A stretch of DNA of 28,314 nt from Burkholderiaceae bacterium (GCA_019428955.1 JAHYJF010000010.1:1-28314), one strand, 5' to 3'; positions 1 to 8,015 are shown, counted from the stretch's first letter. Numbers and translations: made by a program. Notes: generated by a model from the sequence alone, not told the origin.

Positions 1-60
1 CGCCCTGTTCACCCCCGCCCTGTTCACCCCCGCCCTGTTCACCCCCGCCCTGTTCAACCC
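1..60. repeat. 15-bp tandem repeat, four units, reaching the window edge
   Basis: Units at 1-15, 16-30 and 31-45 are identical (cgccctgttcacccc). The unit at 46-60 differs by one base (c to a at 57). The array may continue to the left of the window. The stop codon of the DoxX gene (TGA, 56-54 on the minus strand) lies inside the unit at 46-60, and every other unit carries a TGA in the same frame. Copy-number change would therefore not extend the protein. It is probably a minisatellite; no function can be assigned. Confidence 0.95.
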
Positions 61-407
61 TCGATCGGTTTGCGCATGTCAAGGCTCAGCTCGCCAGGGC
101 CGTGGGCGAAGATCAGCAGGAAGCCTCCGGCCAGCGCCAGGTCCTTGAGGAACAGGATCCTTTCCATCGGGGCCTCGAAGTCGCTATGGAAGATGACAGC
201 CGTGAGGAAGAGGAATCCGGCGAACGCCAGCGCGAACAGCCGAGTCTTCCAGCCCAGCATCAGAGCTGCCGCACCGCCGATTTCGAGCGCTACCACCAGC
301 GGCAACAACATTATCGGAACTCCTTTGGACAGCATGTAGGCCTGGGTCGCGTCGATGCCGGCGAGCTTCTGTGCGCCGGAAATCAAGAACAGCGCGCCAA
401 TCAGCAC
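54..407 (-). CDS. DoxX-family membrane protein, N-terminally frameshifted
   Basis: The 117 residues from a GTG at 407 are very hydrophobic, with about four membrane segments. They match the DoxX family, small inner-membrane proteins of poorly defined redox or stress role. The opening MLIGALFLISGAQKLAG is the usual first DoxX helix. The natural start appears to be the ATG at 466, which has a good ribosome binding site at 472-476, but a perfect 20-bp tandem duplication (412-451) puts that start out of frame. Removing one copy restores a continuous 130-residue protein beginning MTDLQKYLDSIGRVLIGALF. As sequenced, the gene is either a pseudogene or is read by re-initiation at GTG 407, whose codon lies just before the stop (403-401) of the frameshifted leader. 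It sits 203 bases past the previous gene's stop and its role in the operon is doubtful. The family call is firm; the functional status is open. Confidence 0.8.
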   Translation of the reverse strand: MLIGALFLISGAQKLAGIDATQAYMLSKGVPIMLLPLVVALEIGGAAALMLGWKTRLFALAFAGFLFLTAVIFHSDFEAPMERILFLKDLALAGGFLLIFAHGPGELSLDMRKPIEG

Positions 408-466
408 TCGCCCAATGGAGTCAAGGTATTTCCAATGGAGTCAAGGTATTTCTGCAGATCGGTCAT
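401..466 (-). other. Frameshifted 21-codon start of the DoxX gene
   Basis: The reading frame opens at ATG 466 and stops at TGA 403-401 after 21 codons because of the 20-bp duplication. Its first 11 residues (MTDLQKYLDSI) are the likely original DoxX N-terminus. The stop falls four bases beyond the GTG at 407-405, so ribosomes terminating here could restart in the DoxX frame. That is an inference from the spacing. Confidence 0.75.
412..451. repeat. Perfect 20-bp tandem duplication
   Basis: The sequence ccaatggagtcaaggtattt occurs at 412-431 and again, directly adjacent, at 432-451. Twenty is not a multiple of three, so the second copy shifts the reading frame between the DoxX start codon (466) and the rest of the gene. 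Complete identity of the copies suggests a recent slippage event, a phase-variable state or an assembly error. Confidence 0.97.
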
Positions 467-471
467 AAGAT

Positions 472-476
472 CTCCG
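472..476 (-). promoter_or_regulatory. Ribosome binding site of the original DoxX start
   Basis: CGGAG on the minus strand stands five bases before ATG 466. It supports 466 rather than GTG 407 as the ancestral start. No convincing promoter was seen in the 467-609 gap; a TTGACC at 497-492 has no usable -10 box. Confidence 0.65.
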
Positions 477-609
477 CAAGATGACGAGGCAGGTCAAGAG
501 GCCAGAGAAGATTCAAAGACGGCTACTGTCTACAGAGCGGCAAGGAACCCATATGTTGACACCAACGCGCGCCTCGTGAAATCCCCGCAAAGACCATACG
601 GGCGATATC

Positions 610-2058
610 TCACTGTGGAAGGCTCGTCATTACCGCCGCAATCCGCGACTCCAACCGCGCACATTCGGTCAACCATCGACGGGCCGAAATACCATCCCCA
701 ATGTCCTCCGAAAGCGCCGCCAGGCGTTTGAGGGCCAGTGGCCAGGCCGGCGCCGCCAGCCGGGCCGAGTCAGCGTGACTTATTGCCTCATGAGGATTGC
801 CCATCAGCCGGGCGCACTCAGCAAGCAGCAAACGCGCCAATACGCGGGTTTCATCGTCGTTGACGGCTCGATCAAGCAGCGACGCAGCCTCGCTCGTTTC
901 GCCCCGCGCGATACGCAGCCGGGCTATCTGGAGTGCCAGATCAGGATGTCCGCTGCCATATCGGCGCGATTGTTCGTCACATTGCGCGGCATCCCGGACG
1001 CGGCCAAAGGCGGTGTAGATCGAGCCCAGCGCAACCCATGCGAGGGCCTTCAGATCGCCACTACCTTGGATCCGTTCCACCTCGCGCCGCAAGCCAACCA
1101 CGGCAGCAAGGTCGATGTCCTTCCGACGCGCCGGGAATTCGCTCAGCAAACGAATGATGTCGTTCCCATAGGAGCCGTCCAGGATGGCCGCCTGCGCCCG
1201 GTAAAGCTCCTTTTCCTGGGGGTCGGAAGTGGCCAGCGCCAGCGCGTAGCAGCTTGCAGCGCAGCCAGGACGCTGACGATGGACGAGCCTCAAACCCGCA
1301 AGCGCCACTTCACGACGGCCGGCGGTTAAATGTTCATCCATTTCGAGCAGGCCGTGCCAATGATCCGAATCTTCCTCATCTCCGTCCCACAACGACTGAA
1401 GGTAGTCGGCAAGGAATCGATGACGCAGGGGAACGAATCCGCTGCCAACGGAGCGCGCGATCGTAAGACCGCGATCATTGCCCCGAAACCTCGCGGCCAG
1501 TTCCGCAATCAAGTGTTGCGGCTTGGCCCAGACCATGTCGTCGGGCACAGTCACCAGGTAATCAGCATCGATGTCCACCACGAAATCGCCTTCAATCGCG
1601 ATCAGGCGCAATTGCGGCAATTCGCAGATCGCTATTTCCAGCCCAAGCAGGTGCCCCTCCAGCCACCCTCCTGGCGTCACCCGAAAAGACTCGAGATCAG
1701 CGATCGTCACTCCCTCCATCTGCTGGAGGCCGCGCAGCGCTGACGCCACGCCCGCCGCCAGCACCTGGGGTGGGGCCACCCAGATCAAGCGCTTGAGAAT
1801 TCCAAGTCGCCCGGCGGCATAAATGAAATCCTCGATACCGTAGCAGCGGCTACGGTCCGTGGCCAGCGGATGGAAGCTGGCCAGTTGAGCAAGTTCCTCG
1901 GCCGTCGAACATTCTCGTAGCTGGGCGATGCGAGTTTCGTCGATGAACTGCAGATCCAGATGGGCATCCAGGCATACCAGCGTGGCGTCACGGACGCCGT
2001 TCGCGGACCAGTGCGCGAGCGCCGAACAATGTTCATCGAAGATAGTGGCGTTCTTCAT
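610..2058 (-). CDS. UPF0489 arginase-fold domain with C-terminal TPR-like region
   Basis: 482 residues. The N-terminal half (about 1-225) matches the UPF0489 family of the ureohydrolase superfamily, which includes peptide arginases such as OspR that convert arginine to ornithine in ribosomal peptides. Metal-site motifs are visible: H10 in DEHCSALAHW, D31/H33/D35 in LDAHLDL (the arginase DAHxD box), and D162/D164 in VDIDADYL. GIEDFIYAAGRLG (74-86) and IARSVGSGFVP (200-210) also fit the family. Residues about 240-475 are alanine- and leucine-rich helical repeats resembling TPRs, suggesting binding to a protein partner. The ATG overlaps the methyltransferase stop by four bases (ATGA), so it is translationally coupled and the last gene of the operon. 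Arginine modification of the co-encoded giant protein is speculation; an inactive binding protein is possible. Fold call fairly sure, activity unproven. Confidence 0.75.
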   Translation of the reverse strand: MKNATIFDEHCSALAHWSANGVRDATLVCLDAHLDLQFIDETRIAQLRECSTAEELAQLASFHPLATDRSRCYGIEDFIYAAGRLGILKRLIWVAPPQVLAAGVASALRGLQQMEGVTIADLESFRVTPGGWLEGHLLGLEIAICELPQLRLIAIEGDFVVDIDADYLVTVPDDMVWAKPQHLIAELAARFRGNDRGLTIARSVGSGFVPLRHRFLADYLQSLWDGDEEDSDHWHGLLEMDEHLTAGRREVALAGLRLVHRQRPGCAASCYALALATSDPQEKELYRAQAAILDGSYGNDIIRLLSEFPARRKDIDLAAVVGLRREVERIQGSGDLKALAWVALGSIYTAFGRVRDAAQCDEQSRRYGSGHPDLALQIARLRIARGETSEAASLLDRAVNDDETRVLARLLLAECARLMGNPHEAISHADSARLAAPAWPLALKRLAALSEDIGDGISARRWLTECARLESRIAAVMTSLPQ

Positions 2059-2978
2059 TTCGCCTGGGGTTTCAGGGCAAGAAACCTCCCTATCGTAAAC
2101 GCCCCCATCTGCGCTGCCTCGCCCAGCGCAAGCAGGCCAGCCATAATCAGGCGCCGAATCGGATCGGCACTCCGGCGCATCTCGTTTTCGACTACCCGAC
2201 GATCAGCCGGATCGACCATGAACCCCCGCAAGAGATCCATCTCCTCGCGCATGTCCAGCGCGATGCGGACATCGAAGCCGACCAGTGACATTGCAGCCAC
2301 GTATTGCGAGGTGGTTTCGAGCGACGGAATCGCCCATGAACTGCAGACGCTCCTGATCCGGGGAGCGCGAAGATCCTCGGCCATGCCCTCCGTCGCGAGC
2401 CAGTCTTCCCCTGCCAACTTGCCACCGGGCTTCAGAACCCGCCAGGCTTCCGCGAAGAACCGGTTCCGATCGGGAAAGTGGCAGACCGATTCGAAGAACA
2501 CGACGGCGTCGAATGAACCGTTACCGTACGGCAGATGGTCGGCAGACCCAAGATCAAAGCTCATCTGCGATTCAAGCGCCTTGCGAGCGGCAAGTTCCTT
2601 TGCCAGCGCCAATTGGGCATCGTTGGGTGTCAGACCCCGTATTCGTGCTCCGGTCAGGCGGGCGAGATGACATGCCGGACCACCTACTCCGCAGCCGATC
2701 TCGAGAACCTCGCAACCGGGGTGCAACCCGGCACTTTGGGCAACGACTCGCTCCATGCGAAGTTGGCCTGCAGGTCCGAACTGACCACCACCGGAATAGA
2801 AACCGGTGTGCCAATGATCACCAAGAAATTCCCGGTAGAAGGGGATGCACAGCGTGAAGTAGCGATTGACGAGTTCGCCGCTCGCCGGCCTCCCTGAAAG
2901 CATCTCCGCCACCACCAGGGCAACCTCGTCGGCCGCGACGGCCGGGCCGTGCGCTGACAGGCCATCGGGCACGCTCAC
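2055..2978 (-). CDS. SAM-dependent methyltransferase (sterol/tocopherol-MT-like class I)
   Basis: 307 residues with a class I Rossmann methyltransferase core. Motif I is VLEIGCGVGGPACHLA (91-106), the post-I strand is GLTPND (115-120), the acidic adenine-binding stretch is GSADHLPY (144-151), motif II is FDAVVFFESVCHFPDR (156-171) and motif III is VLKPGGKLAGEDWL (181-194). The ESxxHxPD-like signature resembles sterol and gamma-tocopherol C-methyltransferases and UbiE relatives, which act on small lipophilic substrates. The substrate here is unknown. The GTG start at 2978 overlaps the preceding adaptor stop (GTGA), and the stop overlaps the next start (ATGA), so it is embedded in the operon. 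Possible roles are modifying the exported protein or an associated lipid; nothing in the sequence decides. The enzyme class is sure, the substrate not. Confidence 0.85.
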   Translation of the reverse strand: MSVPDGLSAHGPAVAADEVALVVAEMLSGRPASGELVNRYFTLCIPFYREFLGDHWHTGFYSGGGQFGPAGQLRMERVVAQSAGLHPGCEVLEIGCGVGGPACHLARLTGARIRGLTPNDAQLALAKELAARKALESQMSFDLGSADHLPYGNGSFDAVVFFESVCHFPDRNRFFAEAWRVLKPGGKLAGEDWLATEGMAEDLRAPRIRSVCSSWAIPSLETTSQYVAAMSLVGFDVRIALDMREEMDLLRGFMVDPADRRVVENEMRRSADPIRRLIMAGLLALGEAAQMGAFTIGRFLALKPQAK

Positions 2979-3838
2979 TTTACCGTGGGGCCTTTGGCGG
3001 TGAGATCCCGCAGCGCCGGAAAGTCGACCCGGCAGCGAATTCCGGCGGGCAGCTTGCCCTTAGGGTTGGGGAGTTGGAGCCGCACACCGAAAGTGCCACT
3101 GGCCGAATCGAACACGCTGTCGATGACCACCACGGTCGCAGCATATCGTCCGCCCAGGCCCTCGGGAATAACCTCGGCCTTGCTCGACTTCTTCAACTTG
3201 CCAAAGGCCTCCACCGGCAACACGGTCTCGACGCGCAGAGGCTCGACCTGCGCCAGCTTGAGGATCGCCTTGCGTCCCGTGCCGGCTTCGGCCAGGTCAC
3301 CGGGATTGAGCATCCGGTCTACCACCACGCCGTCGAACGGGCTGCGCAGAGTGCGCCGCTTGAGCACCGTTTGCGCGTGCCGGTACTCATATCCCGCAAT
3401 CTCCAACCCTTCCCCGGCTTCCCTCAGTTCATCCTCGGCGATCCGCTTTTCGGCGGCGGCCTCATCGCGCATCTGAGCGGTAACGTAGTTTTGGGCTTGC
3501 AACTGCTCGAGACGTTGCAGTTTCTTGGTTGCGTAGTCCAGCCTGCTCTTGGCAACAGCAATCCGGCCGCTCACCTTGGATCGGTAGCGACCAAGTTCGG
3601 CGGCGGCATTCTCGACCGAGGAATCGAGTTGCGCCAGTACCTGCCCTGCCCGCACCTGGTCGCCGCGCTTGACCATCACGGCCTCGATAATGCCCTCCAC
3701 GGGGCTGCGGACTTCGACCATCTTGTTCGGCTCGATCAGGCAACCATAGGGGTTGGCGTAGGACGTTCCCGAACTTGCCGCGAGCGAGAAGATCGCCAGC
3801 GCGAGGGTACGGCCATAGGTGGTTGAATTTGCTTTCAT
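2975..3838 (-). CDS. Exported HlyD/RND-type periplasmic adaptor
   Basis: 287 residues. A signal peptide is visible at 1-28 (polar start, hydrophobic LALAIFSLAA, likely cleavage after SYA). Next come a lipoyl half-motif (RSPVEGIIEAVMVKRGDQV, 44-62), a long coiled-coil hairpin (about 73-158), the second lipoyl half (LRSPFDGVVVDRMLNPGD, 164-181) and a beta-barrel ending in an LPAGIRCRVDF strand. This is the order of membrane-fusion proteins that bridge inner-membrane pumps and outer-membrane channels. It is shorter than most RND adaptors (350-400 residues), lacking a clear membrane-proximal domain. The ATG at 3838 overlaps the SecA-like stop by four bases (ATGA). It is the third lipoyl/HlyD protein of the operon and the only one with a cleavable-looking signal peptide. 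Its pump or channel partner is not in the window. Confidence 0.88.
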   Translation of the reverse strand: MKANSTTYGRTLALAIFSLAASSGTSYANPYGCLIEPNKMVEVRSPVEGIIEAVMVKRGDQVRAGQVLAQLDSSVENAAAELGRYRSKVSGRIAVAKSRLDYATKKLQRLEQLQAQNYVTAQMRDEAAAEKRIAEDELREAGEGLEIAGYEYRHAQTVLKRRTLRSPFDGVVVDRMLNPGDLAEAGTGRKAILKLAQVEPLRVETVLPVEAFGKLKKSSKAEVIPEGLGGRYAATVVVIDSVFDSASGTFGVRLQLPNPKGKLPAGIRCRVDFPALRDLTAKGPTVK

Positions 3839-5847
3839 TCCCCGGTCCCCGTAAACGCCAACGCCCGGTTGAGCTGGCGGTCCTGCTTGAGATTCTGTTT
3901 GCGTATGGCGGCATCGCGACGCTCGGCCGATCTCTGGGCGAGTACCCGCAGGGCACGAAACATGATCGGCACCATGATGCCGGCGCGGGCGGCGTGGCGC
4001 AGCATGGCGCTAGCCAATGGCACGCAGACTGCAAAAATATCATCTTCGAGCGAGACGATGGCCTCGCAACTGCCTGCGTCGCCCTGCCTCGCACACCGGC
4101 CGAAGAGTTGTCGATCGACCCGCCGGGAGTCGTGGTATTCGGTCAGGATCACATGCAGGCCGCCTTTGCTCTCCACACCATCGCCGAGTTCTATGTCAGT
4201 GCCCCTGCCAGCCATGTTGGTCGCCACCGTCACCCGTCCCGGTTGCCCGGCCTGGGCGATCACCTCCGCCTCGACGGCATCCTGCTTCGCATTGAGCAGC
4301 GCATGCCTGACACCCTTGCGCGTCAGCACCGCGCTGAGTTGCTCCGAGGCCTCGACCGAGCGAGTACCAATGAGCACCGGCCGGCCCGCCCCCAACGCCA
4401 GCGAGCTGGCCACGTCGGCCACGCGATTCCACTTATCTTCCAGGCTGGGACAGAAAGTGGCTCCCTGATAGACGCGACGAAGCGGCCTGTGCAGCGGAAC
4501 TCGCGCAACGTCAATCCCGTAGACGGCTTTGATTTCGCGGCTGACTTCAGCCGCGGTGCCGGTCATGCCCGACAAATGTACGTAGCGCCTGAACAGACGC
4601 TGATAGGTAAGACGCGCCAGGGTTTCCCGGCGCGGGGTCGGCACCACCCCTTCCTTGGTCTCGATCATCTGATGGAGCCCGCGCTCCCAGGCCCGATCAG
4701 GCATCACCCGCCCGGTCGACTCGTCGACGATCTGGACTTTTCCTTCGACCACCACGTAGTGCTGGTCGAGACGATACAGATGCAGCGCGCTCAACGCCTG
4801 GCGGATCAACTCCTCGCGCCCGCGAATCGATGTCCAGATTCCCTGACGACCGGCAACATATTGCTCGAGTTTGGCCAGACCGGGACCATGGAGCGACACC
4901 CTGCGCTCGAAGGGGTTGACGGCGTAGTCCTCGCCGGCGATGAGTGACGCGGCGAATTCCAGCGCTGCGGCGCAATCGGCCCCCTCCTCGGTGCCCGCCC
5001 CGGTGGCCGACAGAATCAACGGCGTCCGAGCCTCATCGACAAAGACGCTGTCGGCCTCGTCGACAATCGCGTAATGAAGCCCGCGCAGCACCAGCCCCTC
5101 TTGCCCTGAGTCACTGCCGCCGAGCCGACGCAGCGCCTGGTGCAGGCGGCTGCTTCGTCCCTGGGTCGCCACCCGATCGCGCAGGTAATCAAAGGCCAAC
5201 TCCTTGTTGGTGCAGTAGGTCACCGAACATGCGTAAGCCTGGCGGCGCAGGTTCTTGTCGAGGCCCTGAACCACCGTTCCGACGCTCAGGCCGAGAAAGT
5301 CGTAAACCGGCTGCATCTTCTCGGCATCGCGCCGCGCCAGGTAATCGTTTACGGTGATCACGTGGACCGGGTAGCCCGCTATGGCCACAGTGCAGGCCGG
5401 CAAGGTTGCGCAGATTGTCTTGCCCTCCCCGGTGGCCATCTCCACGAGCAGGCCCCTCAGCAACCCATAGCCAGCAATCAACTGAGTGTCATAGTGGCGC
5501 TGCGCGATCGTGCGCACCGCGGCGATCCGCACGAGCGCAAAACACTCGGCGACACACTCGAATACGAAGCCGGTGCGCCGCAACCGCTCCCGCAAACCGA
5601 CAGCCATAGCCTGCAAATCGGGATCGGAAAGCCCCTCAAATCGTTCCTCCCAGGCCGCCGTGGCGGCGACAATCCGGCTTAGGTCGCCATAACCACGCGA
5701 AATGGCCCCTGCCACGAGCCCTACAGTCGAACCATGCAGCGCGACGGCAATGCGGTCGTGGAACGCCGGTTCGGAGTCGCCACGCTCGGCATAAGGCCTT
5801 CCACGGGCGAGTTCCACGTCGCCGAAGATCGTGTTGCCGCTAGACAT
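3835..5847 (-). CDS. Shortened SecA-like preprotein translocase ATPase
   Basis: 670 residues against about 850-900 for housekeeping SecA. All the motor motifs are present: Walker A MATGEGKT (137-144), NDYLARRDAE (167-176), TYCTNKELAFDYLRD (210-224), the DEAD segment VDEADSVFVDEARTPLILS (262-280), GMTGTAAE (427-434), NMAGRGTDIELG (544-555) and an arginine-finger motif GRCARQGDAGS (583-593, usually GRSGRQGDPGS). The protein ends soon after, so most of the C-terminal helical wing/scaffold and the zinc-binding SecB/lipid tail are missing. Substitutions in the last motif and the truncation mark a specialised paralogue, functionally comparable with accessory SecA2 proteins. ATG 5847 overlaps the M50 gene stop by eight bases, and its own stop overlaps the adaptor start. 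Proposed role, inferred from context: energising export of the giant protein. Confidence 0.9.
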   Translation of the reverse strand: MSSGNTIFGDVELARGRPYAERGDSEPAFHDRIAVALHGSTVGLVAGAISRGYGDLSRIVAATAAWEERFEGLSDPDLQAMAVGLRERLRRTGFVFECVAECFALVRIAAVRTIAQRHYDTQLIAGYGLLRGLLVEMATGEGKTICATLPACTVAIAGYPVHVITVNDYLARRDAEKMQPVYDFLGLSVGTVVQGLDKNLRRQAYACSVTYCTNKELAFDYLRDRVATQGRSSRLHQALRRLGGSDSGQEGLVLRGLHYAIVDEADSVFVDEARTPLILSATGAGTEEGADCAAALEFAASLIAGEDYAVNPFERRVSLHGPGLAKLEQYVAGRQGIWTSIRGREELIRQALSALHLYRLDQHYVVVEGKVQIVDESTGRVMPDRAWERGLHQMIETKEGVVPTPRRETLARLTYQRLFRRYVHLSGMTGTAAEVSREIKAVYGIDVARVPLHRPLRRVYQGATFCPSLEDKWNRVADVASSLALGAGRPVLIGTRSVEASEQLSAVLTRKGVRHALLNAKQDAVEAEVIAQAGQPGRVTVATNMAGRGTDIELGDGVESKGGLHVILTEYHDSRRVDRQLFGRCARQGDAGSCEAIVSLEDDIFAVCVPLASAMLRHAARAGIMVPIMFRALRVLAQRSAERRDAAIRKQNLKQDRQLNRALAFTGTGE

Positions 5848-7996
5848 GGAAGTGTGACAGGAAGAGGCGCCGTATTACCCGGTACAACTGATGCGCCAGG
5901 GGTTCGGGATCGTGCTCGAAGCGAGCGTGTACGCGCGAACCAAAAAAGATCTCGCCAAAACTGAATTCGCCCGGGCTTACTGCTACGTCGAACTGGAACG
6001 TTCGCTCCAACGTGCGCGCGCCCTTGGTATCGCGTGGATCGGTGGCGAGCTCGCCGCCCCCCTCTTTGGACAGCACCCGACTGGGCAGGTACTCGTCACC
6101 GCCTGGCACCTCACGCCGCAATTCACCCTGAACAACCCTGTCCGGGTGCTGCGCAAAACGCAACTGCACTCGCGAAGTAGCGCTTCTGACCGAATCGACC
6201 GCATCCTGGGAAACAACCACGCGCGCAATCAGTTGCTGTTCCTCGACAACGTAGCCCAGCAAGTCGCCCTGCCGAAAATAGCGCCCGAGCATATCAACTG
6301 CCTTGGGAACTATGAAAACACCGGCCGATTGTGCCCGCAGCCGCAACCGATCGAAACGCTCGCGCACCGACTCGAGCGCCGTCTGTTCGGTTGCCAGTTG
6401 GTCGCGGGCGATGGCCGCGCGAGCCCGGTCCGCAACCAATTGTGCGGCATAGACAGCCTCCAGTTCGGCCACCCTCGCCTCGGCCGCGCGCAATGACGAT
6501 TCGAGGCTCGGGTCGCTCATCGTCATCAGGAGATCGCCAGCGGCAACAGGCTTGCCGGGAGTCGCGACCATGGCTTCAAGAAAGCCGTCGTTCCCGGCCC
6601 TCACCAAGGCCGACTGGGGAAGCCAGGCGACCCCCTCGGCTACTGTCCTGAACGGGGCCGGGACCACAAAGAGCAGCGTTGCCAGCCCGATAACCACCAG
6701 TGCCGAGACCGTCAGAACGCGCCGGCGATGTTCGCGCAGGCGGGCGCTGTCAACGATGCTGCGCACAGTCTTGATGACCGGCACCACGGTCATGACCGTG
6801 ACCGCCCAGATCGCCAGCGCAACGCCTATGAAGAAGAACTTGCCGGCAATGAACATCGCGATGACGATGGTCACGAACACCCGGTACAGAGCGGACAGGA
6901 GACCATAGGCGATCAGCCACGCCCTGTTCCCTGCGCCATATTCAGCCGTTTCGGTGTCAATTCCAAAAGCGTAACGGTCAACCAGGTAGCGCCAGAACTT
7001 CGACGACCTGGTCGCCAGATTGGGCATCTCCAGCAAGTCGGCGAGAATGTAGTAGGCGTCGTAACGCAGCAGCGGATTGCCATTGAACAGGAGCGTGGAA
7101 ACCCCGGCGACAAGCATGACATTGAACAGCACCGCTCGCATGACCGACGGCTCCACCATCAGCCAGAGGTAGAAGCAGATCGCGGCAATGGCCAGTTCGA
7201 CCGCCATCCCGGAGGACCCGACCAGGGCGCGGTAGTACTTGGAACGGAAGACCGTGGCGGCCGATGCCTCGACATAGGGGATCGGGATCAACACCAGCAT
7301 CACGATACCGAGATCGTGAACCTCGCCCCCTTCTCTCTTTACCGCCGCGGCGTGGCCGAATTCGTGCAGCGCCTTGATCACCGGAAACACGATCCACAAC
7401 AGCGCCAGGTTCTCGGCCGCAAGGACTCGATCAGAAAAGTCGCCGGTCAATTCCGACCAGTGTGAGGGAACGAGCACCAGGGCTGGCAACACCAGCGCCA
7501 GCCACAGGAGCCCGCCCCAGCGACTCCAGAGCAGATTTATCAATGGCCTGACTCGATTCAGGAAATTATCTGGATCGAGCAGATGAACACGAACTGCCAT
7601 GGGATTCATGTAGGAGCGCCGCCGCATTGAACGCTCGTTGCGCTCGCCACGCTCGAACAGTTCAGCCGCGTCGGGGGTGCTGTCGCTCTGGAGCAGATCT
7701 GCACCGTGGAGCTGACCCAGCAGCTGAATGATCTCATCCTGGGTCGGCGCGGCCTCGCCGAGCTCCCGGTTAACCAGTTCCCAGATCTGCTGGACCGAGC
7801 GCTCGCCGTTCATCGCCGCGATGACCAGGCGGGCGGCCGGCGTAAAGCGATGAACTCGCGAGGAAAAAGGGTCCTGCAACAGGTACCAGAGCTCGCCGCG
7901 GTATCGCATCCGGTGCAAGCGCACGTGGGTGCGCAGTCGCGGCTTGATTCCGGCTACTCGGTACCAGGAACTAGAGGTAGTGGACTCGGTCACCAT
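5840..7996 (-). CDS. PqqD-like domain / M50 intramembrane metalloprotease / HlyD-like fusion
   Basis: 718 residues. Residues about 20-105 form a PqqD-like winged helix (LRTHVRLHRMRYRGELWYLL, then a helix-rich FTPAARLVIAAM half), the fold that binds leader peptides in RiPP systems. Membrane segments follow from about 160 to 445. They include the site-2 protease zinc motif HEFGH (211-215) and the distal aspartate motif NGNPLLRYDAYY (305-316; the family usually has LDGYY). After the last helix (about 427-446) comes a periplasmic part with a lipoyl-like half (GNDGFLEAMVATPGKPVAAGD, split around 468-487), a coiled coil (about 495-555) and a barrel-like end. Such fusions are known beside secretion or bacteriocin genes. 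The start ATG 7996 lies 19 bases after the previous stop, with a GGAAG element 12 bases upstream. Inferred role: recognising and cutting or guiding the giant protein's N-terminal leader. Confidence 0.85.
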   Translation of the reverse strand: MVTESTTSSSWYRVAGIKPRLRTHVRLHRMRYRGELWYLLQDPFSSRVHRFTPAARLVIAAMNGERSVQQIWELVNRELGEAAPTQDEIIQLLGQLHGADLLQSDSTPDAAELFERGERNERSMRRRSYMNPMAVRVHLLDPDNFLNRVRPLINLLWSRWGGLLWLALVLPALVLVPSHWSELTGDFSDRVLAAENLALLWIVFPVIKALHEFGHAAAVKREGGEVHDLGIVMLVLIPIPYVEASAATVFRSKYYRALVGSSGMAVELAIAAICFYLWLMVEPSVMRAVLFNVMLVAGVSTLLFNGNPLLRYDAYYILADLLEMPNLATRSSKFWRYLVDRYAFGIDTETAEYGAGNRAWLIAYGLLSALYRVFVTIVIAMFIAGKFFFIGVALAIWAVTVMTVVPVIKTVRSIVDSARLREHRRRVLTVSALVVIGLATLLFVVPAPFRTVAEGVAWLPQSALVRAGNDGFLEAMVATPGKPVAAGDLLMTMSDPSLESSLRAAEARVAELEAVYAAQLVADRARAAIARDQLATEQTALESVRERFDRLRLRAQSAGVFIVPKAVDMLGRYFRQGDLLGYVVEEQQLIARVVVSQDAVDSVRSATSRVQLRFAQHPDRVVQGELRREVPGGDEYLPSRVLSKEGGGELATDPRDTKGARTLERTFQFDVAVSPGEFSFGEIFFGSRVHARFEHDPEPLAHQLYRVIRRLFLSHFHV

Positions 7997-8015
7997 CCCA
8001 GCAATTCACTTCCGT

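Noticed and set aside
1..60. The 15-bp repeats as a CRISPR array
   Set aside because: Units are directly adjacent with no spacers and are too short for CRISPR repeats.
465..497. TTGACC (497-492) as a promoter for the DoxX gene
   Set aside because: The best -10 candidate, TCTTAT at 470-465, overlaps the ATG and matches only four of six bases.
3775..4947. Plus-strand open frame of 390 codons opposite the SecA-like gene
   Set aside because: The minus strand encodes all SecA motifs in one continuous frame; the plus-strand translation has no recognisable domain.
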